64,000 nucleotides of DNA from Annulohypoxylon bovei var. microspora (Eukaryota; Ascomycota; Sordariomycetes; Xylariales; Hypoxylaceae). The notes under the pieces were generated by a model. That model ran no database searches. It saw only the letters and a program-made list of their open reading frames with translations, and was not told the DNA's origin. Positions 34,590 to 44,650 of the stretch are shown piece after piece. Each line of letters starts with the position of its first letter. The stretch's first letter is position 1. A program made the position numbers and the translations under genes. The stretch lies in contig MU405367.1 in the NCBI GenBank assembly GCA_022836615.1, forward strand, positions 23,432-87,431. The letters run 5' to 3'.

Positions 34590-35147
34590 ACAATGTTCTC
34601 GATCGTACACTCAAGGATAGTAGTATAGGAAACTAGGTAATGTTGGTACTTCTCAGAGTATTAGAGATTGGGATTATAGGTTCAATTTTATACCATAATA
34701 TCCGCCTCCGTACATTGGCTAAGCTGTTAATATTAACTGCCCACACAGTAGCTACTTACGAAGTACCTAGAGCATTATGTAAGATAGGTATTACTAATAT
34801 CGCCTTGGAATAATTAAATGAACCTTATTAAGAATCCTTCACCAAGTCGGTATATCATTTATAACATCATATATTCATTTTTTAAATACCGTGTTTCTCT
34901 ATAGTCGAAGGATTGTGTGAATGTTAGTTCGAATATGGTTAAATGAGTGTGTTCTATATCAGTGTCAGGGGCTCAGGGGATAGGGGAATCCAGGGGTAAT
35001 ATTTATGGGGTTGTATGATGACTAAGAAAATACAAAGTTGCTTTATGCTACAGGGACGAAGGTCTTAAGATATCTTTATTAGTGATTATAATATAGACTT
35101 AGGCATCTAAGATATTCACCTAGGTACCTACTTATCTACCTAATATT
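34590..35147. other. intergenic between convergent genes, no gene seen
   Basis: AT-rich spacer between the 3' ends of the CorA-like gene and the NACHT gene, with several TACCTAGG-like motifs. Confidence 0.5.
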
Positions 35148-38100
35148 CTACCACTCTGCAACTATATCGTTCCGGATGATTGTTACCGCACCCTTACTCG
35201 GGAAAAGAATCGTTCCATCTTGGAGCAATTGGCAAAGTCTGAGACCGGATTCTGTAACCCAATCACGCGGTATAAATAAGTGTCGTGTTATGATGTCCGT
35301 GGCATTAGAAATATGTGCAGTGCAAACCCAAAGGTTATTGTCTAAGAACACCAGGCGGCCGTCGGGTAATATACCTAAAGGGTGCAAGACCGCGCGAATG
35401 ATATTTTCGGAAAGATCAATTGGTCTAATTAATTCCTGAACCCCTAAACCGTCTTGTTTAAAGAGACTAGCTGTAGGTAACACCATGAAGCCATGGTGGG
35501 GTTTGCTTATATGAAAGCTTGCTATTCGGAGTAAGAGGAGGCGTGAATGATGACTTTGACACAATGCATTGATCGTGAACGAATGCGATGAGTCGAATGG
35601 AATTCCTAGAGAAATGGATCGTTCTTCCTCTAGTTTCCAAGTAAAAACCGAGATACGGTTGACACTAACACATATCAATGCGCCTGGTCTTGAGGGGTGC
35701 TGTACCCATTGGGGAGGTTCCTCTTCCGATGTATCACATTCCGCAACCACCTCCCCATCAGGCAGAGCTAGAACCTGTGACTTACTAGTTCCACAGATGA
35801 GTAAAAGGTTTCCTGCAGCATTGAAAAGCAGCTGTCGCACGTCACCGCGTTCCTCCAACTGTAATTTCTTTTCACTGAATAGATTCTCCGCAGAAAATTG
35901 CCTTTGTCCGGCGTTTCCTCCAAAAATATCTTTTACGACGACCTTTCCGTTTAAGAGGGCGAATGCAAGTCGGTTGTGGTTTCGATTCCAGGCGAGAAAG
36001 TCTAGATTTATTCCAAATATGGTCTCATCAATAACATGCCGGCTATTGCCAGCCAGATCATAAAGCTCAACAGCTCCATCAATGTTGATATATATGATAT
36101 GTTGGTCAGCCCTGTCGCAGAGAGCCATCGCTGTGATCGCAGACTTACCCTCCGCGTGGCTCTCGGGGGTTGGAAGAGACAAGGATGCGATACTTGTGTC
36201 TTCTGTTTTTAGCCAAAGACTTTCGCTCATACCATCTGTATCGACAAGGCGCTCAGAAACCATATCGGCTAGTTGTAGGAGACAGTTTGGTTCCCATATG
36301 TTGCAATACGACCCTCTAAGGTCATAAAATCGAACACTATCAGGACTGAAGCAAATCTTGTTAATGAGATCCTCCGAGGTGAGCTTATATATAACTGTCA
36401 TAGTTGCAACATCATAGATCTTGATAGTTCCCCCTACGTCGCTAGTTATGAACACTAAGCCGTTTGGACTACACTGTATCTCGTTGGGAACAGTGCCAGC
36501 CTGTCCTTTCACCGCCTTGTACGTGTTGTTTATTGGATTCCATCGGAATACCTCGCCATGTATGCCAATCACTTGTGTGCCGGATGGATGCCACACAACT
36601 TTAGAGATACCTGTATAAGAGCGAACCATCATCTGACCGTGTGTCGTTTTCAGCTTGAGGCGGGCTACCATTTTGGGAGGATTTATATTCCAAATGGACA
36701 AGGGAAAAGCCCGGTACCATACTGCAACTTGTGTACAGTCGTTATTGAATGACACTGAGGATGGGGTGCCGATAAACATCCCTTCTGGGAAATTTGTTTC
36801 TTCCAGTAATGTCGGGTTTAATTGCACCCAACCTATAGAGTCATCTGTATTTTCGCTAGGAGACAGATTGTGAATCTGCCTGATATCTGTGACTACCATT
36901 AGTAAGTCTGCCTCGGTAAACTTGAATTCTAGAGCGCGCTGTCGATCAGGGTTCGGAACAGTTCGCACGAGTGAGCAATCCCCAGTCTTCCATATGCACG
37001 TCCGTGAGAGTCCGCAGCCTGCAAGTAAAGAGCCAGACTTATTAAACGTAAGCGAGTCGATATACTCTCCCATGTCTACCGTCCCAACCTTTTTAAATAG
37101 GGTTGTGTCCCAAAGTGTGATGCCTCCCATCGGCTCGTCAGTAGCAACGGCTAAGTATAGCGAAGTCGCTGCAAGACGGAGGGCTGTGCCAGTGCTTCCA
37201 GATACTCGGGCAAGGCAGTCATCCCACTCTGAGTTTGATACGGATGAAATGGATAACGTAGTGGTAGGACTTCCGGAAAACCTTTGGAATATTACCGACG
37301 AGGTAGGACTAAGTGCGGGAATACATTTGTAAATCAATTGCGGATCCTCGAGGAGATAGTTGCCAAATTTGGCGGGCAGTTTCAACAAATCAATAGCCCA
37401 GCCACTTATCAGCGATAGATCAGATTGTCGGTGTGGGATAGGTGATCTACCAGCGTCTATTGTCTTGCGCCGACGAGTAAAACTAGTTAGCCTGCGAAAA
37501 ACTGTGGTGAGTTCAGCCAAGTGATTGCTCATAGAGAGGTATTGAATCCATGGAAGAGGGAATGGTCCGCTGAAGAACTTGATAAGTATGTCAAGTACTC
37601 TTTCAGAATCCGGCGAACAACTCTCAAGATGGAAAGCCCACGAAGTGGCAGCATATGGAAGAAATTTAGGGACTTCAAGAGCATTGATCTTTCCACGTAG
37701 GCCTCCATCACAAAGTACGTCGAGGCATCTGCATAGAAGATCTTCGTGTACTGTCGCTTGGTCTAAGGAAAACGAATGGAGATTGGACTCTTTTAGATAT
37801 TGGTGAGCGGAGTGGTGGACTAGAGATATTCGGTTATGCGTGTCAACAGTGACGAATTGCCCACAAATTTGGTTAATTGTGTGCTTCAGATCCATGATTG
37901 ATCCAAATTCATCAGCGTATGGCTCTGAAAGCTCCTCAACTGTAAGTGGCGTCTTCGCATACATCGCCCACGAGAAGAGAATTCGCGCTAGGATCTTATC
38001 TTCCTGGAAATCGAGATTCGCAACAGCACTCAACATGCGGTTATATAACTCGTCCATGCCATCCGGGGTCTCCTCCAGAACCCTTTTCACTTGTTCCTTG

Positions 38101-39980
38101 CGATGGCACCTTGCAATACGCTTTAGAACAAGGCTGGCCCAGAGGAAACTTCCCTGTGAGCGCCTAATTATCTCATCGGTCGTTTCTGCTTTGAAACCGT
38201 CATTTGATGGAAGATGATCAATTTCTTCGGCGACGTACAGTCGTATGTCCCCTTCATTTCTCGGCAGAGCCATACTGCTGACGGAAATTGCCTGTTTTGA
38301 CCTTTGAAATAGCCTGCCAATGACCGGTAAAGGGCGGCTAAACACTAGGACTCGAATAGGGGTTTCGAACTCGCTGGTCATCGGTATGAAATCCACAACC
38401 TTCTCAACTGACTCGGATTCGTCGATGCCATCAAGGATCCAATAAATTACTTCACATTTCAGACTTGATAAGAGTGATAAATAGATTCGCTTCCAGACAG
38501 TGAGGGCATCTGAAGCGTGCAAACGCAAACCAGATTTCGCAAGGTTTGCCAATGCATGGCAATAGCTGGGAACCATTAGAGCGCTCTGATAGGCTAAGGA
38601 CCGAAGCATATTCCCGAGAGATCTTTTCTGTCGACTCTCATGTTTGAAAAAGAAGTATGCACAATGTTGACCTTGGTCTAAAAGATGATCGACTACCATC
38701 GAGCATGTGGTCGACTTGCCATACCCAGGCGGCGCGTGGATCCATAGAATTGGGTAGGATTCTGCCCTCTTCCAGGTGTTGAACTCCTTGGTATTTAGGA
38801 ACTGCTGGCATGTTCCTGCTTTTCGAGTGGCATGACAGGCTGCGATATCTTCTTCGGGAGGAGCAGAAATTCCTAGTAGCGCGGTGACAAGGGCTAAATC
38901 TTCTTCGATGTTACTGCCCGTTTCCTTGTAGATTCGCGCTGAGGTGACCACGCTACGTAAGGCCCCCACAACAGATATATAGTTAGGATCGTCTGGACTA
39001 GTAAACTTGCAAACATCATGATGGTTGGCGATTAAAGGATGCGGGGTTTCATCTGGATAGCCTAGCACTGAAGAATGCTTTTCCACAATCATGAACGATA
39101 TGGGTCCGACATTTGTGCTTAAAGTTTCATAAAATGAGAATATCTTCAGTTTTGAGGCAAGATGGCGAAATGATTCATTGAGCTCGTCGATCGTCGGGCT
39201 CTTCCTTGCAAGCTCCGAAACATAGTCCTTGGGTGAATGCCCAAAAATTGAACTCGTAAGAATCTTGTTCAGAGTCTTAGCAAGGTCCGTACCTCGGTGA
39301 GGTGTTGCCAGGAATAATACCGCCTTTATACTCGAAATGATACCGTGAAACTCTTCATTCAAATGGCCATGGATGAAGGCCTTCTTAAACACCAAGCCAC
39401 CCATCGAATGAGCAACCACAATTATCGGGACTTGGCCTAACCGCTCTGGTCCCTTTTCGCCATACTTCATGCGAAATAGAAGATCATTGGCAAAATCCCC
39501 GATTGTAAGAGATACCTTCTCCTTCGTGGACGAAAAGCGCGCATTATATCCGAAGGTGAGGATCCTAGCTGCTGAAAGGTCAGGTTCCCCCGGGAGCCAA
39601 AGTTGCGGCCAGAGATACTCTAGGTCCCGGTTATTACACCACGTCCTTAGACTTGCTCCCCCAAGCCCGTGTATGAAAAGTATGTCTACCGATCGCTGTA
39701 CGGGCGCGTGTAGCACCAACAGCCCAAGAGGGTCATTTTTCCTGTCCTGAGAGCCTTGTCCTCGGTATCTAACAGAGTTCTGAGATGGGGATAGTCGCGC
39801 TTGTACGTCGCGTGTGGCAACTTGCTCTGGTTCGTGACGTTGTACTAGTAGTGTTTCGGGTAACGGTAGCGTCGGCTCTATGAGAGATTGGTGTGGGTGG
39901 TCTGTCGCGTCTGTAGAAATCGATACTGAAATGGACGGGACTTCCGAGCCGACCTGCTTGCGAGGTCTAAATCTTTTCCA
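35148..39980 (-). CDS. NLR-like STAND protein: alpha/beta-hydrolase (SesB-like) + NACHT + degenerate WD40
   Basis: One long exon gives about 1,610 residues. Counting from the codon at 39719 (87 more codons lie upstream), the N-terminal hydrolase has DILFIHGLGG at 12-21, the nucleophile elbow AHSMGG with S105, and HH at 234-235. The NACHT NTPase has the Walker A motif PPGYGKST at 330-337 and Walker B WILDGIDE at 427-434. The C-terminal half is beta-propeller-like, with degenerate WD40 repeats (ITLWDTTLFKKVGTV, TIKIYDVATM). In fungi this layout belongs to cytosolic STAND proteins that sense non-self and trigger cell-death-type responses. The frame is open to an acceptor at 39981 with no ATG. 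A 12-base first exon (40099-40088, M-I-T-M) after a 107-base intron would supply a start; this is tentative. Confidence 0.87.
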   Translation of the reverse strand, partial: WKRFRPRKQVGSEVPSISVSISTDATDHPHQSLIEPTLPLPETLLVQRHEPEQVATRDVQARLSPSQNSVRYRGQGSQDRKNDPLGLLVLHAPVQRSVDILFIHGLGGASLRTWCNNRDLEYLWPQLWLPGEPDLSAARILTFGYNARFSSTKEKVSLTIGDFANDLLFRMKYGEKGPERLGQVPIIVVAHSMGGLVFKKAFIHGHLNEEFHGIISSIKAVLFLATPHRGTDLAKTLNKILTSSIFGHSPKDYVSELARKSPTIDELNESFRHLASKLKIFSFYETLSTNVGPISFMIVEKHSSVLGYPDETPHPLIANHHDVCKFTSPDDPNYISVVGALRSVVTSARIYKETGSNIEEDLALVTALLGISAPPEEDIAACHATRKAGTCQQFLNTKEFNTWKRAESYPILWIHAPPGYGKSTTCSMVVDHLLDQGQHCAYFFFKHESRQKRSLGNMLRSLAYQSALMVPSYCHALANLAKSGLRLHASDALTVWKRIYLSLLSSLKCEVIYWILDGIDESESVEKVVDFIPMTSEFETPIRVLVFSRPLPVIGRLFQRSKQAISVSSMALPRNEGDIRLYVAEEIDHLPSNDGFKAETTDEIIRRSQGSFLWASLVLKRIARCHRKEQVKRVLEETPDGMDELYNRMLSAVANLDFQEDKILARILFSWAMYAKTPLTVEELSEPYADEFGSIMDLKHTINQICGQFVTVDTHNRISLVHHSAHQYLKESNLHSFSLDQATVHEDLLCRCLDVLCDGGLRGKINALEVPKFLPYAATSWAFHLESCSPDSERVLDILIKFFSGPFPLPWIQYLSMSNHLAELTTVFRRLTSFTRRRKTIDAGRSPIPHRQSDLSLISGWAIDLLKLPAKFGNYLLEDPQLIYKCIPALSPTSSVIFQRFSGSPTTTLSISSVSNSEWDDCLARVSGSTGTALRLAATSLYLAVATDEPMGGITLWDTTLFKKVGTVDMGEYIDSLTFNKSGSLLAGCGLSRTCIWKTGDCSLVRTVPNPDRQRALEFKFTEADLLMVVTDIRQIHNLSPSENTDDSIGWVQLNPTLLEETNFPEGMFIGTPSSVSFNNDCTQVAVWYRAFPLSIWNINPPKMVARLKLKTTHGQMMVRSYTGISKVVWHPSGTQVIGIHGEVFRWNPINNTYKAVKGQAGTVPNEIQCSPNGLVFITSDVGGTIKIYDVATMTVIYKLTSEDLINKICFSPDSVRFYDLRGSYCNIWEPNCLLQLADMVSERLVDTDGMSESLWLKTEDTSIASLSLPTPESHAEGKSAITAMALCDRADQHIIYINIDGAVELYDLAGNSRHVIDETIFGINLDFLAWNRNHNRLAFALLNGKVVVKDIFGGNAGQRQFSAENLFSEKKLQLEERGDVRQLLFNAAGNLLLICGTSKSQVLALPDGEVVAECDTSEEEPPQWVQHPSRPGALICVSVNRISVFTWKLEEERSISLGIPFDSSHSFTINALCQSHHSRLLLLRIASFHISKPHHGFMVLPTASLFKQDGLGVQELIRPIDLSENIIRAVLHPLGILPDGRLVFLDNNLWVCTAHISNATDIITRHLFIPRDWVTESGLRLCQLLQDGTILFPSKGAVTIIRNDIVAEW

Positions 39981-40476
39981 CTATATTCCGACTCATGGTT
40001 AACTTTAGTTCGATAAATCGCACGTAGTAGAAACCCATAGTGGTACCATTATTGATATCAAGATTGCCTACGATATTGCCAAGACACCATGGTGATCATT
40101 GCGTTGCCAAGACAAGTGTCATCTCTTCCTAAGTTGCAGTGGTCAAGTCAAGAAATTGAAAGATTAAGCAGATGCACAGATCTGTTAATATGCTCCATGA
40201 TTTCAGTCCATCCGAGGCGCCTTGTTAAAGCCAAGTATTAGCAAGAGTTAGAAAGAAGCAAGCCGTCCGTCAAAGCTGGCGGCACCAACAATGTCCCATC
40301 CCATCCAACCCCTGGTGGTTATCTGCCAACCGCATAATTTAACGTCATATTTGGCCCCCAACATGCTAGAACCCCTCCACCCCTCATTAGAAATCTCGAA
40401 GCAATACACAAAAGAAAAGGTGGAATGATCGATTCATTTTAAGATAGATTTTAGACACCTAGGTACTTAGATAAAA
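39981..40476. other. promoter region of divergent genes
   Basis: Holds the likely first exon and intron of the NACHT gene (39981-40099) and the upstream region of the fructosamine-kinase-like gene. No other gene seen. Confidence 0.4.
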
Positions 40477-41588
40477 ATGGTACTCGGAAATATGCTGAAT
40501 ATCACAGACGTCCTCAAGTCCGGCGAAAAGATTGTTAGAGTGCAACAATATGATACATCCAACTGGGCCTCAACAGCCAAAGTAGACATTCAAACCGCGG
40601 ATGGCTCGCCAGGCGCCTACTTTCTCAAGGCTAGCATGTCTCTTTCATCTTTAAAAATACCTAGTTAACTAGCGAAAACTAAGAAGCTAATTGGAACCAT
40701 TGAGTTCTAGATTTTGAGAACAGAGGATGCAGCTGAGCGCGTTCTGAGCGAGTACATGGCAATGCTCGAGATCCACACTACGTTACCAGAATTTGCCCCA
40801 CGACCTCGAGGATATGGCAAATACGATAACGAGGGTGCTTACTTTTTCCTGTGTGATCACTTGGAGATCAATCACGACCTCCCAGACCCTAAGAAGCTAG
40901 GCAAGAAACTCGCCGAGTTACACCAGAAGAGTAAGTCGCCGACTGGTAAATTTGGATTCTATGTCACGACATTCGACGGAAAGTTGCCTCTAAATACAAC
41001 ATGGGACAGCAACGTGAGTATGCTCGGATTTCTTGCTACACCTGTCATCTGCATAGGACCACAGCATGTTGAAATAAAGTGATACAGTGGACTTCGTTCT
41101 TCAAGAAACTTCTCCTCGGTGTGTATAAGTTGGATACCGAGACCAATGGTTTTTGGGAAAAATTAGATGACGTGATGAAAATAACCCTTGAAAAGCTGAT
41201 ACCTCGGTTGCTCGATCCCCTGACTGCCAATGGGCGCTCAATCAAACCATGCCTCATTCATGGCGATCTCTGGGAATCCAATATTGGTACCGATTCTCAT
41301 ACAGGGGAACTCTATATCTTTGACGCATGTTCATATTATGCTCATCACGAGAAGGAGATCGGGATTTGGCGCTGCAAGCACCATCGGATGAAGGCCGAAG
41401 AATACCAAAACGAATACTTCAAGAATTATAAGCCAAGCGAGCCTGTGGAGGAATTTGACGATCGCAATCGATTGTATGCGGTAGAGACGCTAATAATCAA
41501 TTCGGCTCATTTCTCTGGTGCAAGCACAAGACAGTTGGCAGTTGAAGAACTGAAATACCTTATAGAAAAGTATATTGTGAAAGGGTGA
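40477..41588 (+). CDS. fructosamine kinase family protein
   Basis: Three exons, 40477-40637, 40719-41013 and 41088-41588, giving 318 residues. The family signature is clear: a small-lobe lysine in YFLKA, KPCLIHGDLWESNIG with the catalytic HGD at 210-212, then LYIFDACSYYAHHEKEIGIWR, the Asp-bearing metal loop of PF03881. Fructosamine-3-kinases phosphorylate sugar moieties of Amadori products on proteins or amines, so the adducts fall off. Many fungal members are uncharacterised and may act on other small substrates. The first intron is uncertain: I used GTCTCT as donor (after 40637) and TTTGAG as acceptor, the only pair I found that keeps the frame and a sensible sequence. Confidence 0.78.
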
Positions 41589-42541
41589 CATTTCTGCAGA
41601 TATAGCATTAGGTAACTAACGTGACCTAACTAAACGTATTCTCAGCAAATCAGAATCAGCCTCTGTGTGTGCCAGTGAGCTGTTACTTGTGCTTATATAA
41701 ACTCTGTTTGTAGACAATTGCTGGGCAGTTAATGGGATAGGGGTAGTAAATTGGTACCCTACCCGAACCCAAAACCCACACAAATACCTGCCTCTAACTT
41801 AGCCCTCTACGATGGAATCCTCTTAATACCAGCTCCACATTGGCGTTATTAAAGGCATCTTCGTTATCATTTAATTCACCCCAAACTTCGCCCTTAACAT
41901 CGATCCTTGGTCGCTGAGCCTCGACGGTTCTAATAAATCGAATAAGAGCTGTTTAATACTACATACCTAGTTAGTGTAAAAGTAAGAGAATGTAATTATT
42001 CTCGATAGGTACCTAAGTAAGGACTATTAGCACAGTGTTTAACCAGGTATGATAGTTGAAGGTGCAAAGCTCAAGTTAATTTAACACCCCCCTTTTAGAG
42101 AAATATATTTTCAGGGGGTTAAACAATGAAATAAAGGTAAGATAACCAATTTATTTACGTACCTACCGCATCAAGTGAACAAATGGATGAAAAACTGGTA
42201 TTAACGTTCAAATTAAAAGGAATAACGAGTGACCCGTGAAAGATAAATCTTAAGAGACCCTAATTGTAGGCAAGGCCAAGTGTGCCATTGAACTTTAACT
42301 CGATAATCTTGAGGCTATCTAAATTATACGTTATTTAATTAGCTCATATGTTAAAACTGAGTCGACCTTGTCTCAATTTAAGTTCAGTGGCTTTCCATAA
42401 ACTTATCTCCAGAGGGTTGATGCACCTGCCTGGGTAAATAACTACCTTAGTGATTTCCGAATCATTTCTAATTCCACTCCATTACATCGAGGTCGAAGTC
42501 GATAAAAGTACCTAAGGCCACCTACACTTTCCGAGCTAAAA
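41589..42541. other. intergenic, no gene seen
   Basis: AT-rich spacer with a few TACCTAGG-like motifs. The right end is the promoter of the trypsin-fold gene. Confidence 0.5.
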
Positions 42542-44197
42542 ATGACGTTGTCCGCAGATCCTCAAAAACCAAGTCCCGAGGAAAGAGACTGTTATTACAT
42601 TGGTCTAGCAGGACAACCGAAGCTAATAGCTAGAACGAGCTGCGACCCCTGGGTAAAACCTTTCGTAGAAGAAGACAGATGGCAGGGACTAACCTATGTA
42701 CCTGCTCGCAAACGATACTCTGCAATTCATGACCGCGACATGGTTTCGAAATGGTCGGCCGACTTAGCAGAGCAAATTATACGCTCACTGAGAGGTTGCT
42801 CCTGGAATTTCTTTTTCCCTATTCGTATTGGCCTTGAACATAAAAGGGAGCAATATCCGGTTATACTCGTCATAGCGGTCGAGAATGATAGTCTCAGTTG
42901 GGAGGATGGTATTCCAATCGCTTTAGAATGTCGGGAACTTCTCCGAAAGCATGATATTCATGATGTTGAGGTGGAAATTCGGGAAGGCCGTCGTCATTTT
43001 TTCGCTGCCTCAGCAGAGCTAGAGAGTCTCGTCAATCTGAAGCGAGACTATGGTTCCTCCCCGAGCTATCAGGTACTGCCTTTGCTATCACTTGTAGGCT
43101 CGCCGATAGCTTACTTAGAAAACCGACCTGGCCAAGGCACTCTCGGGCTACACGTTAAGCTCCACGGCGATGAATCAACCTACGGCCTAACTTGTCGTCA
43201 CGTCGTGAGTAGAGGCCGACCCGCTAAGGACTGCTACAAGCTCTTGCCAACGTCTGAGCCTCAGTACCATATCCAGGCAAATGCGACGACCTTCGAGGAT
43301 TGTCAATGGATTGTCGAGTATTGTATAAGGCGAGATGAGGAAATGGTTGAAGACCTTGGTGGTAAGAAACGGCGTTGGGAGGAGTACTACTACCTAGATG
43401 AGAGCAAGAGCCACCTATGCCCTACTGCGGTAGAACTCTACTTGTTAGAATTTCACACCGAGCGGTTGGCTTGCGCGAAGAAATGGATTGATCCTCTTCG
43501 GCGGATAGAAGATAAGAGCGCTAGGATGATCGGTCAGCTCATGTTTCATTCGTCGATGGAATTTTCCACTCATCAGAAAGGATACTTAAAGGACTGGGCT
43601 TTAATTAAACTTGATGAGCATAAGTTTACGGAGAGCCCGAAAAATAGAGTCTTCGTTGGCAGCCGGAGTCCTGATACCCCACCTCGAACTGGCCCCTTGA
43701 GAAATTTGCCCTCACTCAAGAACATAGCGGCGGATAAAGACGGCATTTTAACACTCACCCATACTTACAAGGAGGACAAACGCAGTATGGATGTTGCCAA
43801 ATTCGGAGCCACTACGATGTTAACTTACGGACTGAAAACCGAAATTGAGGCTGTTGTCAGAAAGCCGGGAGACCTTGAGGGTCATCAATACGCCTGGCAG
43901 ATGGTTATAATCCCCTCCACTGGCAGATTCTCGGATAGGGGAGATTCGGGATCTTGTGTATTCAACCGTTTTGGTCAAATCATGGGGCTCCTCAGTTCTA
44001 GTGACAATGCAGGAGTTTGGCCCGAGGACGGAAGAAGAAGATACCCAGGAGGGAACATTTCGCCGAGCCGAGCAGATAAGTCTGAAGGCAAACAGGCGGA
44101 AGTACCCGACGGCATGGACATCACATTCGCCGATCCTATCCAATGGGTATTTGATGATATTGAGAGGTTCACATCTCGGAAAGTCGAACTAGCCTAG
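42542..44197 (+). CDS. intracellular trypsin-fold peptidase-like protein
   Basis: A single exon of 551 residues from the ATG at 42542. The C-terminal two thirds carry a chymotrypsin-like triad in the right order: His220 in YGLTCRHVV, Asp351 in LKDWALIKLD, and Ser469 in SDRGDSGSCVF. The N-terminal 180 residues (YYIGLAGQPKLIARTS, IRIGLEHKREQYPVILV) resemble the accessory part of fungal orphan trypsin-like proteins. No signal peptide or membrane helix, so unlike secreted trypsins it should act in the cytosol. Trypsin-like domains occur as effector modules of fungal STAND proteins. The NACHT gene starts about 2.5 kb away. A link is inference. Confidence 0.8.
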   Translation: MTLSADPQKPSPEERDCYYIGLAGQPKLIARTSCDPWVKPFVEEDRWQGLTYVPARKRYSAIHDRDMVSKWSADLAEQIIRSLRGCSWNFFFPIRIGLEHKREQYPVILVIAVENDSLSWEDGIPIALECRELLRKHDIHDVEVEIREGRRHFFAASAELESLVNLKRDYGSSPSYQVLPLLSLVGSPIAYLENRPGQGTLGLHVKLHGDESTYGLTCRHVVSRGRPAKDCYKLLPTSEPQYHIQANATTFEDCQWIVEYCIRRDEEMVEDLGGKKRRWEEYYYLDESKSHLCPTAVELYLLEFHTERLACAKKWIDPLRRIEDKSARMIGQLMFHSSMEFSTHQKGYLKDWALIKLDEHKFTESPKNRVFVGSRSPDTPPRTGPLRNLPSLKNIAADKDGILTLTHTYKEDKRSMDVAKFGATTMLTYGLKTEIEAVVRKPGDLEGHQYAWQMVIIPSTGRFSDRGDSGSCVFNRFGQIMGLLSSSDNAGVWPEDGRRRYPGGNISPSRADKSEGKQAEVPDGMDITFADPIQWVFDDIERFTSRKVELA

Positions 44198-44650
44198 ACA
44201 GAGGACGAGATTCGCTGGTTTAGGATGGGAAACCCTGCCCAAGTGGTAAGCCCTATAGGATAGGGTGGTCATTTGACCCTGATGGGTGGTAAGCCCTCGA
44301 GTTCGAGTTCGACTTGGAGGGTGGTTTCATAGGTAGCTGCGCTCATGTCCCGGTAGCAGCCCTGTATATATGATGGTAGCGGGGATAAGGATTGATCTTG
44401 CTTTGGTTTCCGTTCCTTTTTTTTTTTTTTCCCAAAGGGGATTTTGGTCGGTTTCCCAAAGCAGGCTGGCAGATGCTAAGTCGCAAATTCATTTCAATCA
44501 GATTCAGTCTCTATCTTGCCGTGAAGTAGGTTTTCACGTGTATATAAAAATATGAATGGTATGTGTAGGTGCCTAATCTTCAACCCCTGAGGTAGATAAA
44601 CTACAATATCGAAGGTAGGTAGGCGGGTAGGTATTCACATGAAATAACAA
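44198..44650. other. short intergenic region between convergent genes
   Basis: Contains a poly-T tract near 44417-44430 and a duplicated GGTAAGCCCT string. No gene seen. Confidence 0.5.
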
